The notes under the pieces were generated by a model. That model made no database searches. It was given only the letters and a program-made list of their open reading frames with translations, and was not told the DNA's origin. Below, one piece after another: positions 35,469 to 43,903 of a stretch of DNA of 64,000 nucleotides. A program made the position numbers and the translations under genes. How positions within the stretch are numbered: the first letter of the stretch is position 1; every line of letters starts with the position of its first letter. The stretch is from Nonomuraea roseoviolacea subsp. carminata. GTDB lineage: Bacteria; Actinomycetota; Actinomycetes; Streptosporangiales; Streptosporangiaceae. The stretch spans positions 8,655,001-8,719,000 of the forward strand of contig NZ_JAMZEC010000001.1 in the NCBI RefSeq assembly GCF_024172185.1, read 5' to 3'.

Positions 35469-36008
35469 TCAGGGGGTGGCGAGGTGCCGGTGCAGGTAGT
35501 CCATGACCTCGGCGGGCTCTTCGGCGAAGTACATGAGCTCGGACAGGGGCCGGGGCAGGAAGCCTTCGTCCTCCATCCGCCGGAACTGCTGCTTGAGGCC
35601 GTCGTAGAAGCCGGCGGTGTTGAGCAGGACGACGGGTTTGTCGGTGTGGCCGTGTTTCTTGAGTTCGAGGATGTCGGTGGCCTCGTCGAGGGTTCCGGTG
35701 CCGCCGACCATGATGACGACGGCGTCGGCCTTGTCGAGCAGGAGGCGTTTGCGTTCGGCGAGGTCGCGGGCGATGACCATGTCGTCGACGCCGGTTCTGA
35801 CCTTGTCGACGAGGAAGTGGACGGACACGCCCATGAGGCGGCCGCCGCTTTGGTGGACGCCGTCGGCGACGACTTTCATGAGTCCGACGTCGGAGCCGCC
35901 CCAGACGAGGGTGTGGCCGCCTTGGCCGATGAGGTGGGCGAGTTGGCGGGCGGGGCGGGTGTAGGTGTCGGCGAGGTCGGCGGCGGACAGGAAGACGCAG
36001 ATGTTCAT
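35469..36008 (-). CDS. LOG-family (TIGR00730-like) protein
   Basis: A 179-residue Rossmann protein of the Lonely Guy group. LVWGGSDVGLMKVVADGVHQSGG is the N-terminal motif and VGGTGTLDE is the PGGxGTxxE site with Val replacing Pro; LAERKRLLLDKADA holds the conserved Arg-Lys. LOG proteins release cytokinin bases by phosphoribohydrolysis of nucleotide monophosphates. The catalytic Glu and Arg are kept, so activity is plausible. Start ATG at 36008. Confidence 0.87.
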   Translation of the reverse strand: MNICVFLSAADLADTYTRPARQLAHLIGQGGHTLVWGGSDVGLMKVVADGVHQSGGRLMGVSVHFLVDKVRTGVDDMVIARDLAERKRLLLDKADAVVIMVGGTGTLDEATDILELKKHGHTDKPVVLLNTAGFYDGLKQQFRRMEDEGFLPRPLSELMYFAEEPAEVMDYLHRHLATP

Positions 36009-36402
36009 GGGCTCAACCTATGGGGCGGGGCCGGGGTGGGTTGGGGTGTGGTGACGGGGTGGAGGCGGGTGGGTTCGGATCGTGGGGGGTTTCGGTCGCG
36101 GTGGCCGGTGGGGTGTGGGTGCGTGCGGAGGTGGGAGCGGCCCTCGAAAATTCCGGCATTTCTGGACGTTTGGTGCGGCTCAGGGCGGCTTTTTGCGGGG
36201 TTATGTCAGCACTACTTGCCGCGGCATGTAAGCATCAATGCATGTACGGGACATATGTGGCTGTCTTAAACGCGCGGGACCGGTGGGACGGCGTCTCCCG
36301 CCCGCCCCGCTGACAGCGCCCCCGCCCGTGCGCCATCGCGGGCCCGCTCCGGCCGGCCCTCTCCCCCACGCATGACGACGTAGATCCGAAGGAAGTCCCC
36401 CG
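36009..36402. promoter_or_regulatory. 394-bp divergent control region
   Basis: Contains no gene. The right half has an AT-rich island near 36198-36268 with CATGTA twice (36225, 36241) and an ATGT-N5-ACAT motif at 36242. It should hold the promoters of the LOG gene (minus) and the HypX-like gene (plus). No regulator is assignable. Confidence 0.45.
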
Positions 36403-38106
36403 TTGCGTATCCTGCTGCTCTGCTCCTCGTTCAACGGCCTGACCCAGCGCGCCTGGCTGGAGCTGCGCCGGGCCGGCCATGACGTCACCGTCGAGCTGGC
36501 CCTGTCGGAGCAGGTGATGCTGGAGGCCGCCCAGCTGGCCAAGCCCGATCTGGTCATCTGCCCGTTCCTGAAGGAGAAGGTGCCCACGCGGCTGTGGCAG
36601 ACCCAGCGCACGATCATCATCCACCCCGGTCCGCCCGGTGACCGCGGCCCGTCCTCGCTCGACTGGGCCATCCTGGACGGCGAGCCGAGCTGGGGCGTCA
36701 CGGCGCTGCAGGCGGTGGAGGAGATGGACGCCGGCCCCATCTGGGGGTATCGCACGTTTCCGATGCCGGCCGAGCCGCCGCGTAAGTCGGCGCTCTACAA
36801 CGGGCCCGTGGCCGACGCCGCGGTCGAGCTGGTGGCCGAGGTGGCGGCCAAGGCCGCCGATCCCTCCTTCACGCCGGCGCCGCTGGACTACCGGCGTCCG
36901 GAGGTGGTGGGGCGGTTGCGCCCGGCGATGCGGCACGCCGACCGGGAGTTCTCCTGGGAGGAGCCGACCGACGCGGTGCTGCGGCGGGTGCGGGCGGCCG
37001 ACGGCGCGCCGGGCGGGCGGACGGTGCTGGCGGGTGCCGCTGTGCGGGTGTTCGACGTGTATCGCGGTCCGGCGTTGTCCGGCCGGCCGGGCACGGTGGC
37101 GGGCCGGCGTGAGGGTGCTCTGCTCGTTCACACGGGTGACGGGTCGGTGTGGGTGGGGCATCTGCGTCGTGACGAACCGGGCGCGGTGAAGCTGCCCGCG
37201 GTCACGGTGCTGGGTGAGCAGGCGGCGCTGGCCGAGGAGCGCAGCGGGTACAGCGAGATCACCTATGACCGCAGCGACAGTGTGGGTGTGGTGAGTTTCG
37301 ACTTCTACAACGGCGCGATGTCCAGTGAGCAGTGCCGTCGGCTGACCTCGGCGCTGCGGTACGCGGTGGCGCAGGACACCCGCGTGCTGGTGGTGCGCGG
37401 GGGTGAGGTGTTCTCCAACGGCATCCATCTCAACGTCATCGATTCCGCCCGGCACCCGCAGATGGAGGCGTGGATCAACATCAACGCCATCAACCAGGTG
37501 TGCCGGGAGATCGTCTCCTGTACCGGGCAGCTGGTGGTGACCTCGATCGGCGGGAACGCGGGTGCGGGCGGGGTGATGATGGGGCTGGGCGCCGACCGGG
37601 TGCTGGTGCGTCAGTCGGTGGTGCTCAATCCGCATTACCGCACGATGGGGCTGTTCGGTTCGGAGCTGTGGACGTACACGTTGCCGCGGCGGGTGGGCGC
37701 CGAAACCGCCCAGCGCCTGACCCAGGACGCATTGCCCGTGGGGGCGGCCGAGGCCGCCGCGCTGGGTCTGGCCGACGAGGTGTTGCCGGGCTCGCGGCTG
37801 GAGTTCGAGCGTGCGGTGCTGGACTACGCCGAGCGGCTGGCGCACGATCCGGGGTACGGGCGGCTGCTGGCGGCGCGGCGGGCGCAGCGTGAGGAGGACG
37901 AGCGGCGTAAGCCGCTGGAGGCGTACCGGGTGGAGGAGCTGGCGGAGATGAGCCGGGACATGTTCGATGACCGGCACGGTTTCGCCGCGGCCCGGGCGGC
38001 GTTCGTGGGCAAGCGCAAGGCGGAGGCGACGCCGGCGCATCTGGCGGCGCATCGGGAGTTGTCCGGCGCGTCGGCAGGGGCGGGCGTGGCCGAATCTCAT
38101 ATGTGA
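36403..38106 (+). CDS. hypX: HypX/HoxX-like protein (formyltransferase plus enoyl-CoA hydratase domains)
   Basis: A 567-residue fusion. The N-terminal half is a formyl-THF-type hydrolase/transferase (IIHPGPPGDRGPSSLDWAI with His74; EEMDAGPIWGYR with Asp109). The C-terminal half is an enoyl-CoA hydratase/isomerase fold (GVVSFDFYNGAMSSEQC, GNAGAGGVMMGLGADRVL). HypX makes CO from N10-formyl-THF for the NiFe-hydrogenase cofactor. No hydrogenase or other hyp gene is nearby, so its present role is open. TTG start with GAAGGAAG upstream. It is followed after 16 bp by the HTH-MurA fusion. Confidence 0.8.
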   Translation: MRILLLCSSFNGLTQRAWLELRRAGHDVTVELALSEQVMLEAAQLAKPDLVICPFLKEKVPTRLWQTQRTIIIHPGPPGDRGPSSLDWAILDGEPSWGVTALQAVEEMDAGPIWGYRTFPMPAEPPRKSALYNGPVADAAVELVAEVAAKAADPSFTPAPLDYRRPEVVGRLRPAMRHADREFSWEEPTDAVLRRVRAADGAPGGRTVLAGAAVRVFDVYRGPALSGRPGTVAGRREGALLVHTGDGSVWVGHLRRDEPGAVKLPAVTVLGEQAALAEERSGYSEITYDRSDSVGVVSFDFYNGAMSSEQCRRLTSALRYAVAQDTRVLVVRGGEVFSNGIHLNVIDSARHPQMEAWININAINQVCREIVSCTGQLVVTSIGGNAGAGGVMMGLGADRVLVRQSVVLNPHYRTMGLFGSELWTYTLPRRVGAETAQRLTQDALPVGAAEAAALGLADEVLPGSRLEFERAVLDYAERLAHDPGYGRLLAARRAQREEDERRKPLEAYRVEELAEMSRDMFDDRHGFAAARAAFVGKRKAEATPAHLAAHRELSGASAGAGVAESHM

Positions 38107-38122
38107 GATATTCTCGGCTCTT

Positions 38123-39652
38123 GTGACAGATGACTACCTTGTGCGGATCGGCCGGTTGATTCGGGACGCGCGTCAGCACCGCGGTTGGACCCAGCTTCAA
38201 CTGGCCGACGCCCTGGCCACCAGCCAGAGCGCGGTCAACCGCATCGAGCGCGGCAACCAGAACATCAGCCTTGAGATGATCGCCCGCATCGGCGAGGCGC
38301 TCGACAGCGAGATCGTCTCCCTCGGCTACGCCGGCCCGATGCACCTGCGCGTGGTGGGCGGCCGCCGCCTGTCGGGCAGCATCGACGTCAAGACCTCCAA
38401 GAACGCCTGCGTGGCCCTGCTGTGCGCCTCCCTGCTCAACTCCGGCCGCACCATCTTGCGCAAGGTCGCCCGCATCGAGGAGGTCTACCGCATCCTGGAG
38501 GTGCTGGCCTCCATCGGCGTACGCGCCCGGTGGATCAACGAGGGCAACGACCTGGAGATCATCCCTCCGGCCCGCCTCGAACTGGAGGCCATGGACACCG
38601 AGGCGGCCCGCCGCACGCGCAGCGTCATCATGTTCCTGGGCCCCCTCATGCACCGTACCGACCAGTTCCAGATCCCCTACGCCGGCGGCTGCGACCTGGG
38701 CACCCGCACCGTACAGCCGCACATGTCGGCGCTGAAGCACTTCGGCCTGGACATCACCGCGACCGGCGGCTTCTACCACGCGCGCGTCGACCGGGGCGCC
38801 GCGCCGAGGCGCCCGATCGTGCTGACCGAGCGCGGCGACACCGTCACCGAGAACGCGCTGCTGGCCGCGGCCCGCCACGACGGCGTCACCGTCATCCGCA
38901 ACGCCTCCTCCAACTACATGGTGCAGGACCTGTGCTTCTTCCTGGAGCAGCTCGGCGTGCGGGTGGACGGCATCGGCACCACCACGCTGACCGTCCACGG
39001 GCTGGCCACCATCGAGCGTGACGTCGACTACTCCCCCTCCGAGGACCCGGTCGAGGCGATGAGCCTGCTGGCCGCCGCGGTCGTCACCTCCTCGGAGCTG
39101 ACCATCTGCCGGGTGCCGGTGGAGTTCCTGGAGATCGAGCTCGCGGTGCTGGAGGAGATGGGCCTGGATCACGACCGCGGCGCCGAGTACCCCGCCGCCA
39201 ACGGCCGCACCCGGCTGGTGGACCTGACCGTGCGGCCTTCCAAGCTCGTCTCCCCCATCGACAAGATCCACCCGATGCCGTTCCCCGGCCTGAACATCGA
39301 CAACGTCCCGTTCTTCGCCGCCATCGCCGCCACCGCGCAGGGTTCGACCCTCATCCACGACTGGGTCTACGACAACCGCGCGATCTACCTGACGGAGCTG
39401 ACCCGGCTGGGCGCCTCGGTCAAGCTCCTCGACCCGCACCGGGTGCTCGTGGAGGGGCCCACCCGCTGGCGCAGCGCCGAGATGATGTGCCCGCCCGCGC
39501 TGCGTCCCGCCGTGGTCGTCCTGCTGGCCATGATGGCCGCCGAGGGCACCTCGGTGCTGCGCAACGTGTACGTCATCAACCGCGGCTACGAGGATCTGGC
39601 CGAACGGCTCAACGCGCTCGGCGCGCGCATCGAGACCTTCCGCGACATCTGA
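38123..39652 (+). CDS. XRE HTH fused to a MurA-like enolpyruvyl transferase
   Basis: A 509-residue fusion. Residues about 8-65 are an XRE HTH (GWTQLQLADALATSQSAVNR IERG), and 75-505 are an EPSP/MurA-type domain: VKTSKNACVALL (Lys93/Asn94, UDP-GlcNAc site), YAGGCDLGTRTVQPHMSAL with Cys190 at the MurA catalytic Cys. Both domains appear intact. MurA transfers enolpyruvate to UDP-GlcNAc in peptidoglycan synthesis; the HTH suggests a regulated or regulatory variant. GTG start with TATTCT eight bases upstream, likely leaderless, 16 bp after the HypX-like gene. Confidence 0.87.
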   Translation: MTDDYLVRIGRLIRDARQHRGWTQLQLADALATSQSAVNRIERGNQNISLEMIARIGEALDSEIVSLGYAGPMHLRVVGGRRLSGSIDVKTSKNACVALLCASLLNSGRTILRKVARIEEVYRILEVLASIGVRARWINEGNDLEIIPPARLELEAMDTEAARRTRSVIMFLGPLMHRTDQFQIPYAGGCDLGTRTVQPHMSALKHFGLDITATGGFYHARVDRGAAPRRPIVLTERGDTVTENALLAAARHDGVTVIRNASSNYMVQDLCFFLEQLGVRVDGIGTTTLTVHGLATIERDVDYSPSEDPVEAMSLLAAAVVTSSELTICRVPVEFLEIELAVLEEMGLDHDRGAEYPAANGRTRLVDLTVRPSKLVSPIDKIHPMPFPGLNIDNVPFFAAIAATAQGSTLIHDWVYDNRAIYLTELTRLGASVKLLDPHRVLVEGPTRWRSAEMMCPPALRPAVVVLLAMMAAEGTSVLRNVYVINRGYEDLAERLNALGARIETFRDI

Positions 39653-39757
39653 GTTTCTGTCGGTGGCGGCCGCTACCGTCTCCCTCGTGGATCTTGAGTC
39701 GGTCCGTGCGGCCTCGCCGGTCGCGCGGGCCGGCCACCCGAGCAGAGGAGGGGGACG

Positions 39758-40801
39758 GTGCGGCCTGCGCAGCTCGAACGGGTCACGGTGGCCGAGGCGG
39801 CGGACCGCTACGTGGAACTGGTGCGGGCGCGGACGCTGACGGGGGCCCTGTCCCCCGCCACGGCCGAGGTCTACGCCCGTGACGTGGCGACGCTCGTCGA
39901 CCTGGCCGGGGGCGAGCGGGTGCTCGACGACCTGACCGGCCAGGACATCGACGCGGTCCTGCTGGCCTTCGCCCGCAAGCCCGACGGCCGGCGCGCCCAC
40001 GCCGGCGACGGCGGCGCGCCGGGCCAGTCGCCGTCCTCCCAGGCGCGTTTCCGGCGTTCGGTCTCGGCGCTGTTCAAGCACGCCCTGCTGGCCGGGTGGG
40101 TGCAGCTCGATCCGATGACGGTCTCCACCATCACCGCGCGCGAGCGCGGGGGCCTGCGTCCCGAGCGGCGCGCTCTGACCCGCGAGCAGGCCCAGGGTCT
40201 CATCGGCGCGGCCCGCACGCTGGAGGAGGCTCCTCAGCAGGGCCGCCGCGACCAGCGCATGGAGTCGCGTGACGCGCTCATCGTGCTGCTGCTGTCGACC
40301 ATGGGGCCGCGCGTCTCCGAGCTGGTGCGCGCCAACGTCGAGGACTTCTACACCAACGACGGGGTCCGTTACTGGCGCATCTTCGGCAAGGGCGGCCGCA
40401 CGCGTGACGTGCCGCTGCCCCAGGCGGTGGCCGAGGCCCTGGACGCCTATCTCGGGCGTGGCCGTCCGCTGGTGGCCGAGCGGGCGACCGGCTCCGACGC
40501 CAAGGCGCTGCTGCTGTCGTGGCGGGGCCGGCGGCTGGCGCGCGGCGCGGTGCAGGGGGTGATCGACCGGGTGCAGGCCCGCGTCGACCCGGCCCAGCGC
40601 CGCTCGGTCACCCCGCACGGTTTACGGCACACCACGGCCACCCATCTGCTGGCCGACGCCGTCGACATGGACGCCGTGCGCCGGGTGCTGGGTCACAGCG
40701 ACCTGTCGACGCTCGGGCGTTACCGTGACGAGCTGCCGGGGGAACTGGAGGTGGCGATGCGCGTCCACCCGTTGCTGCGCGAACCCCGCCGCGGCGGCTG
40801 A
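39758..40801 (+). CDS. XerC/D-like tyrosine recombinase
   Basis: A 347-residue tyrosine recombinase with a core-binding N-terminal SAM-like domain and a catalytic domain. Active-site residues are visible: Arg in GPRVSEL, Lys in FGKGGRTRDVP, HxxR in PHGLRHTTATHL, GH in LGHSD and the nucleophile Tyr in LGRYRD. GTG start with AGAGGAGG just upstream. No att site or phage genes lie beside it, so it looks like a stand-alone chromosomal recombinase. Confidence 0.9.
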   Translation: MRPAQLERVTVAEAADRYVELVRARTLTGALSPATAEVYARDVATLVDLAGGERVLDDLTGQDIDAVLLAFARKPDGRRAHAGDGGAPGQSPSSQARFRRSVSALFKHALLAGWVQLDPMTVSTITARERGGLRPERRALTREQAQGLIGAARTLEEAPQQGRRDQRMESRDALIVLLLSTMGPRVSELVRANVEDFYTNDGVRYWRIFGKGGRTRDVPLPQAVAEALDAYLGRGRPLVAERATGSDAKALLLSWRGRRLARGAVQGVIDRVQARVDPAQRRSVTPHGLRHTTATHLLADAVDMDAVRRVLGHSDLSTLGRYRDELPGELEVAMRVHPLLREPRRGG

Positions 40802-40846
40802 CCCTCCCGGGCCCACCCCTTCTCGGCGCGCATCCTCTCGGCCCGC

Positions 40847-40892
40847 GCCCGTCCGCGCCGGCGGCCTGGCGAGGCCGCCGGCGCGGACGGGC
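40847..40892. terminator. 21-bp perfect stem hairpin
   Basis: Two 21-nt arms, 40847-40867 and 40872-40892, pair perfectly around a 4-nt GGCG loop. It lies 46 bp after the recombinase stop and is the strongest hairpin in the window. It is a terminator for the 36.4-40.8 kb genes, or possibly a recombination/structural site. Confidence 0.85.
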
Positions 40893-40992
40893 GAGGCCGA
40901 AGATGAGCCCCTCTTGCGTTCCCTTCCCGCGGGACGGATCATGTCGATCAACGTGATCTTCGTGCTGCTCCCCGTTCGAGGAAGGACGATCC

Positions 40993-41229
40993 ATGATCCG
41001 TCGCGTCCTGGCCGCCGCGGCCCTGACCACCGCCGCGCTGGCCGTCGTACCCACCGCCGCGCAGGCCCTGCCCGCCTGCCGAGCCGGCTACATGTGCAAC
41101 ACCCAGTACTACTCCGACGCCGCCCACACCAACCTGGTCGGGGTCAAGACGGAGTTCTGCGACGGCGAGGTCTCCACGTGGGGGCGCCTGAGCGGCTACG
41201 TCGTCTGGTCCACCAGCCCCTGCAACTGA
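40993..41229 (+). CDS. small secreted Cys protein (DUF6289-like)
   Basis: A 78-residue protein with a signal peptide (MIRRVLAAAALTTAALAVVP, cleavage near AAQA). The mature ~52 residues carry four Cys (CRAGYMC, FCDGE, SPC), likely two disulfides, and YYSDAAHTNLVGVKTEFCDG. It resembles a family of small exported proteins of unknown function. No immunity or processing partner is beside it. Confidence 0.7.
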   Translation: MIRRVLAAAALTTAALAVVPTAAQALPACRAGYMCNTQYYSDAAHTNLVGVKTEFCDGEVSTWGRLSGYVVWSTSPCN

Positions 41230-41290
41230 CGCGCCTCCTTCTCCGGCAGGGCACGGCACCGGCCCGCCCTGCCGGATCCACGCCGGTTGG

Positions 41291-41878
41291 TCAGGCGGGC
41301 GGGGGCGGCTCGGGCCAGCCGGATTCGAGGAGGTCGAAGACGGCGTTCAGCGCGGCCGACGGGTCGGGTTCCGCGCCCGCGAGCTCGGGGATCTCCAGGA
41401 CGTAACGGGCCAGCGCGCGGACGGTCATGTCGGCGGGGTCGCGGCCGCTCGCGCCGGCGATCGCCTCGGCCAGGGGTTGCTCGCCGGCGATCCAGAGCTT
41501 GCGTGAGTACTCCCGCAGGGCGGGGGTGGCGACGATCAGGTCGCGTTTGCGCCGCTGTTCGGGCGGCAGGTCGGTGGCGAAGGGGCCTCGGGCGGCCATG
41601 CATCGGCGCAGGGCCTGCAGCACCGTCTGGCCGGGGGGCCGTTCGCGGACGGCGGCGCTCAGCCAGACGTGGCGTTCGGCGCCGTCGTCGAAGATCAGCG
41701 CTTCCTTGCCGTCCGGGACGTGCGCGAACAGGGTGGCGATGGAGACGTCCGCCTCGTCGGCGATCTGGGCGACGGTGACGCCGTCGTAGCCGCGTTCGCT
41801 GAACAGCCGCAACGCGGCCTGCGACAACGCCTGGCGGGTCTGTGCCTTCCTGCGCTCGCGGCGCCCCATCGTCGGCAT
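41291..41878 (-). CDS. TetR-family transcriptional regulator
   Basis: A 195-residue TetR regulator: LSQAALRLFSERGYDGVTVAQIADEADVSIATLFAHV is the HTH, followed by an effector domain rich in Ala/Leu helices. Start ATG at 41878 has TACGAT six bases upstream, so leaderless; the upstream ATG at 41908 would overlap the operator palindrome at 41909. Divergent SDR gene at 41970 is the likely target, and the palindrome between them the operator. Confidence 0.9.
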   Translation of the reverse strand: MPTMGRRERRKAQTRQALSQAALRLFSERGYDGVTVAQIADEADVSIATLFAHVPDGKEALIFDDGAERHVWLSAAVRERPPGQTVLQALRRCMAARGPFATDLPPEQRRKRDLIVATPALREYSRKLWIAGEQPLAEAIAGASGRDPADMTVRALARYVLEIPELAGAEPDPSAALNAVFDLLESGWPEPPPPA

Positions 41879-41908
41879 GCGCCCATCGTAGCGAGACCTC
41901 GAACGCAT

Positions 41909-41935
41909 CTGAATCTATAGTGATTATAGTTTCAG
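41909..41935. promoter_or_regulatory. 27-bp TetR-type operator palindrome
   Basis: CTGAATCTATA (41909-41919) and TATAGTTTCAG (41925-41935) are inverted arms with one mismatch and a 5-nt spacer. TATAGT within the right arm can be the -10 box of the divergent SDR gene. It is placed to regulate both genes. Confidence 0.7.
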
Positions 41936-41969
41936 AATCAGTTCAGGTTTGTTCGAAGGGAGACCCGCC

Positions 41970-42914
41970 GTGACCCCCACCCCGACCGTCTGGGACGTAC
42001 GACGCCTGCCGCGCGCCGAGGGCAGGACCTTCCTCGTCACCGGCGCCAACGCGGGCATCGGCTACTTCGTCGCCGAACAGCTCGCCGGCACCGGCGCCAC
42101 CGTCGTCCTCGCCTGCCGCGACAGCGCCAAGGCCGAAGCCGCGCGGGCCGCGATCCGCGCCCGCGTCCCCGGCGCCCGCCTCGACCACCTCCGCCTCGAC
42201 CTGGCCGACCTGTCGTCGATCGAAGCCGCCGCGCACTCCCTGCGGCTCGACAGGCTCGACGCGGTCGTCTGCAACGCCGGAGTGCTGCTCGACCAGCCGC
42301 CACGGCGCGAGAGCGGCGACGGCCACGAGCTGATGTTCGCCACCAACCACCTCGGGCACCACGCGCTGGTCACCCGGCTCACTCCCCTGCTGACGGCCAC
42401 GCCCGCCAGCCGCGTCGTCACCACCGGCAGCTTCACGGCCAAGTCCGAGCACCTCGACCTCGACGATCTGCAGAGCACGCGCGACTACCGGCCCAAACGC
42501 GCCTACGCGCGATCCAAGCTCGCCCAGATGCTGTTCGGCTTCGAACTCGACCGCCGCCTGCGCGCCGCCGGCAGCAGCACGCTGAGCGTGGTCACCCACC
42601 CGGGCGGCGCGCTCGACGCTCTGACCCCCTCACGGCCGCCCGTCCACCGGCGCACCACCGGCGAGCGGCTGCGCGGCCTGCCGGCCGGCGTCCTGCTGCA
42701 GGGCAAGCAGGCCGCCGCCTGGCCCGCCGTCCGGGCCGTGCTCGACCCGTCCGTGCGCGGCGGCCAGCTGTGGGGGCCCCGGATGTTCGGCATCCGCGGC
42801 CTGCCCGCCCTCGAACCCGTCCGCGGTCACCTGGCCGACACCGAGCTCGCGGCGCGCCTGTGGAGCGCCACCGCCGGCCTGACCGGCCTCGATCCCGGCA
42901 CGCACCTCGGGTGA
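41970..42914 (+). CDS. SDR oxidoreductase (protochlorophyllide-reductase-like)
   Basis: A 314-residue SDR. TFLVTGANAGIGYFVAEQL is the cofactor loop, CNAGVLL follows strand 4, SRVVTTGS holds the Ser, and AYARSKLAQ the Tyr/Lys of the active site. The C-terminal extension is like the light-dependent protochlorophyllide reductase-related group, which are general NADP oxidoreductases. GTG start with GAAGGGAG upstream. It is divergent from the TetR gene. Confidence 0.9.
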   Translation: MTPTPTVWDVRRLPRAEGRTFLVTGANAGIGYFVAEQLAGTGATVVLACRDSAKAEAARAAIRARVPGARLDHLRLDLADLSSIEAAAHSLRLDRLDAVVCNAGVLLDQPPRRESGDGHELMFATNHLGHHALVTRLTPLLTATPASRVVTTGSFTAKSEHLDLDDLQSTRDYRPKRAYARSKLAQMLFGFELDRRLRAAGSSTLSVVTHPGGALDALTPSRPPVHRRTTGERLRGLPAGVLLQGKQAAAWPAVRAVLDPSVRGGQLWGPRMFGIRGLPALEPVRGHLADTELAARLWSATAGLTGLDPGTHLG

Positions 42915-42976
42915 ACCGCCGGGCGAGCGACAACCCACGGCCGCGTACAGGTTCGCGGCCATCCCGGTGATGGAGA

Positions 42977-43236
42977 TCAGCCTCGGTCGTCGCGGTGATC
43001 GCGCGCGACCTCGCCGGGCTCCCAGCGCTCGGGCACCAGGACGACCCGGAAGCCGTCGGGGTCCTCAAACGTCGTCGCGTGCGCCGCCCAGTACGGGTTC
43101 GCGGGCGTGACGGGATCGGTGGCGAGGCGGCGCGCGACGACCCCCACCGCTTTGCACCTCGAGCAGCACCCCGTCATAGCCGTCGTGATCGCCGAAGCGG
43201 CCGATCTCGGTCAGCCCGAGACTGTCGTTGCCGCGC
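42977..43236 (-). pseudogene. frameshifted VOC-family (glyoxalase-fold) relic
   Basis: Two frames encode parts of one VOC domain: one gives SLGLTEIGRFGDHDGYDGVL (about 43160-43236), the other PANPYWAAHATTFEDPDGFR then VVLVPERW (about 43030-43105). The middle is deleted or shifted, so no intact protein can be made. It directly follows the GNAT gene and may once have been its partner. Confidence 0.75.
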
Positions 43237-43708
43237 GGGCTGAGCCCCGCAGGTCGAGGGAGAGCCAGACCTGGTCCCGCAGCGGAATGCCGTCCACCTC
43301 CGTCGCGGGATAGCCGGCCTGCGGGGTGAAGACATCCCGCTCCACGCGCAGCAGCCGGAACCCGAGCCGCTGGTAGAAGCCCAGCACGCGCGTGTCGGCA
43401 GCCGCGGTCGCGACCAGAAGCGTCGATCGACGCTCCTCCCGGCACACCTCCGCCGCGCGCTCCACGAGCATCCGACCGACCCCGGCGCCTTGACGATCCT
43501 CCCGGACCGCCAGGCTCTTGACCTCCGCCTCCCCCGCACACTCACCCGCGATGAGCTGCAGGTGGCCGACGACGGTCCCGCCGTCCCGGGCCACCAGCAC
43601 CCGCCCCAGCTCGCGGTAGCCTCTCACCGCCACCGGTGAGTCGTCCGCGAGCTCGAACAGGCCGGCCAGCTCCTCACGCGGGCCCTCGAACCACTCGACC
43701 GCCACCAT
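43211..43708 (-). CDS. GNAT-family N-acetyltransferase
   Basis: About 165 residues. EAEVKSLAVREDRQGAGVGR is motif A (acetyl-CoA site), followed by MLVERAAEVCREE and LGFYQRLGFRLLRVERDVFT (motif B). The N-terminus GYRELGRVLVARDGGTVVGHLQLI is the substrate-side strand pair. The ATG at 43708 is preferred; the open frame upstream lacks homology. Substrate unknown. Its last codons overlap the VOC relic. Confidence 0.87.
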   Translation of the reverse strand: MVAVEWFEGPREELAGLFELADDSPVAVRGYRELGRVLVARDGGTVVGHLQLIAGECAGEAEVKSLAVREDRQGAGVGRMLVERAAEVCREERRSTLLVATAAADTRVLGFYQRLGFRLLRVERDVFTPQAGYPATEVDGIPLRDQVWLSLDLRGSARAATTVSG

Positions 43709-43903
43709 CGCACCCACCAGACCACGCGCCCGGGGCACCTGCTGCCCATGCCCTGCGACCATAAGGCCCGGCCCCGGCCCGGCTCCACGGCATTTCCGCC
43801 TCGACCCCTCATCGGCGTTCAGCACAGGCGGCCGAAACCCCCGCTCCAACCGCACCCTGCCCACGATCCGCTCCACCCGGCCCGGTGGCCGAGCGGAGGG
43901 CCG

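Noticed and set aside
37625-40618. Long minus-strand open frame opposite the HypX-like and HTH-MurA genes
   Set aside because: Low-complexity shadow of the plus-strand genes, with no recognisable domain or start signal.
40847-40892. Attachment site or recombination site of the tyrosine recombinase
   Set aside because: The 21-bp stem is better explained as a terminator; no second copy or integrated element is seen in the window.
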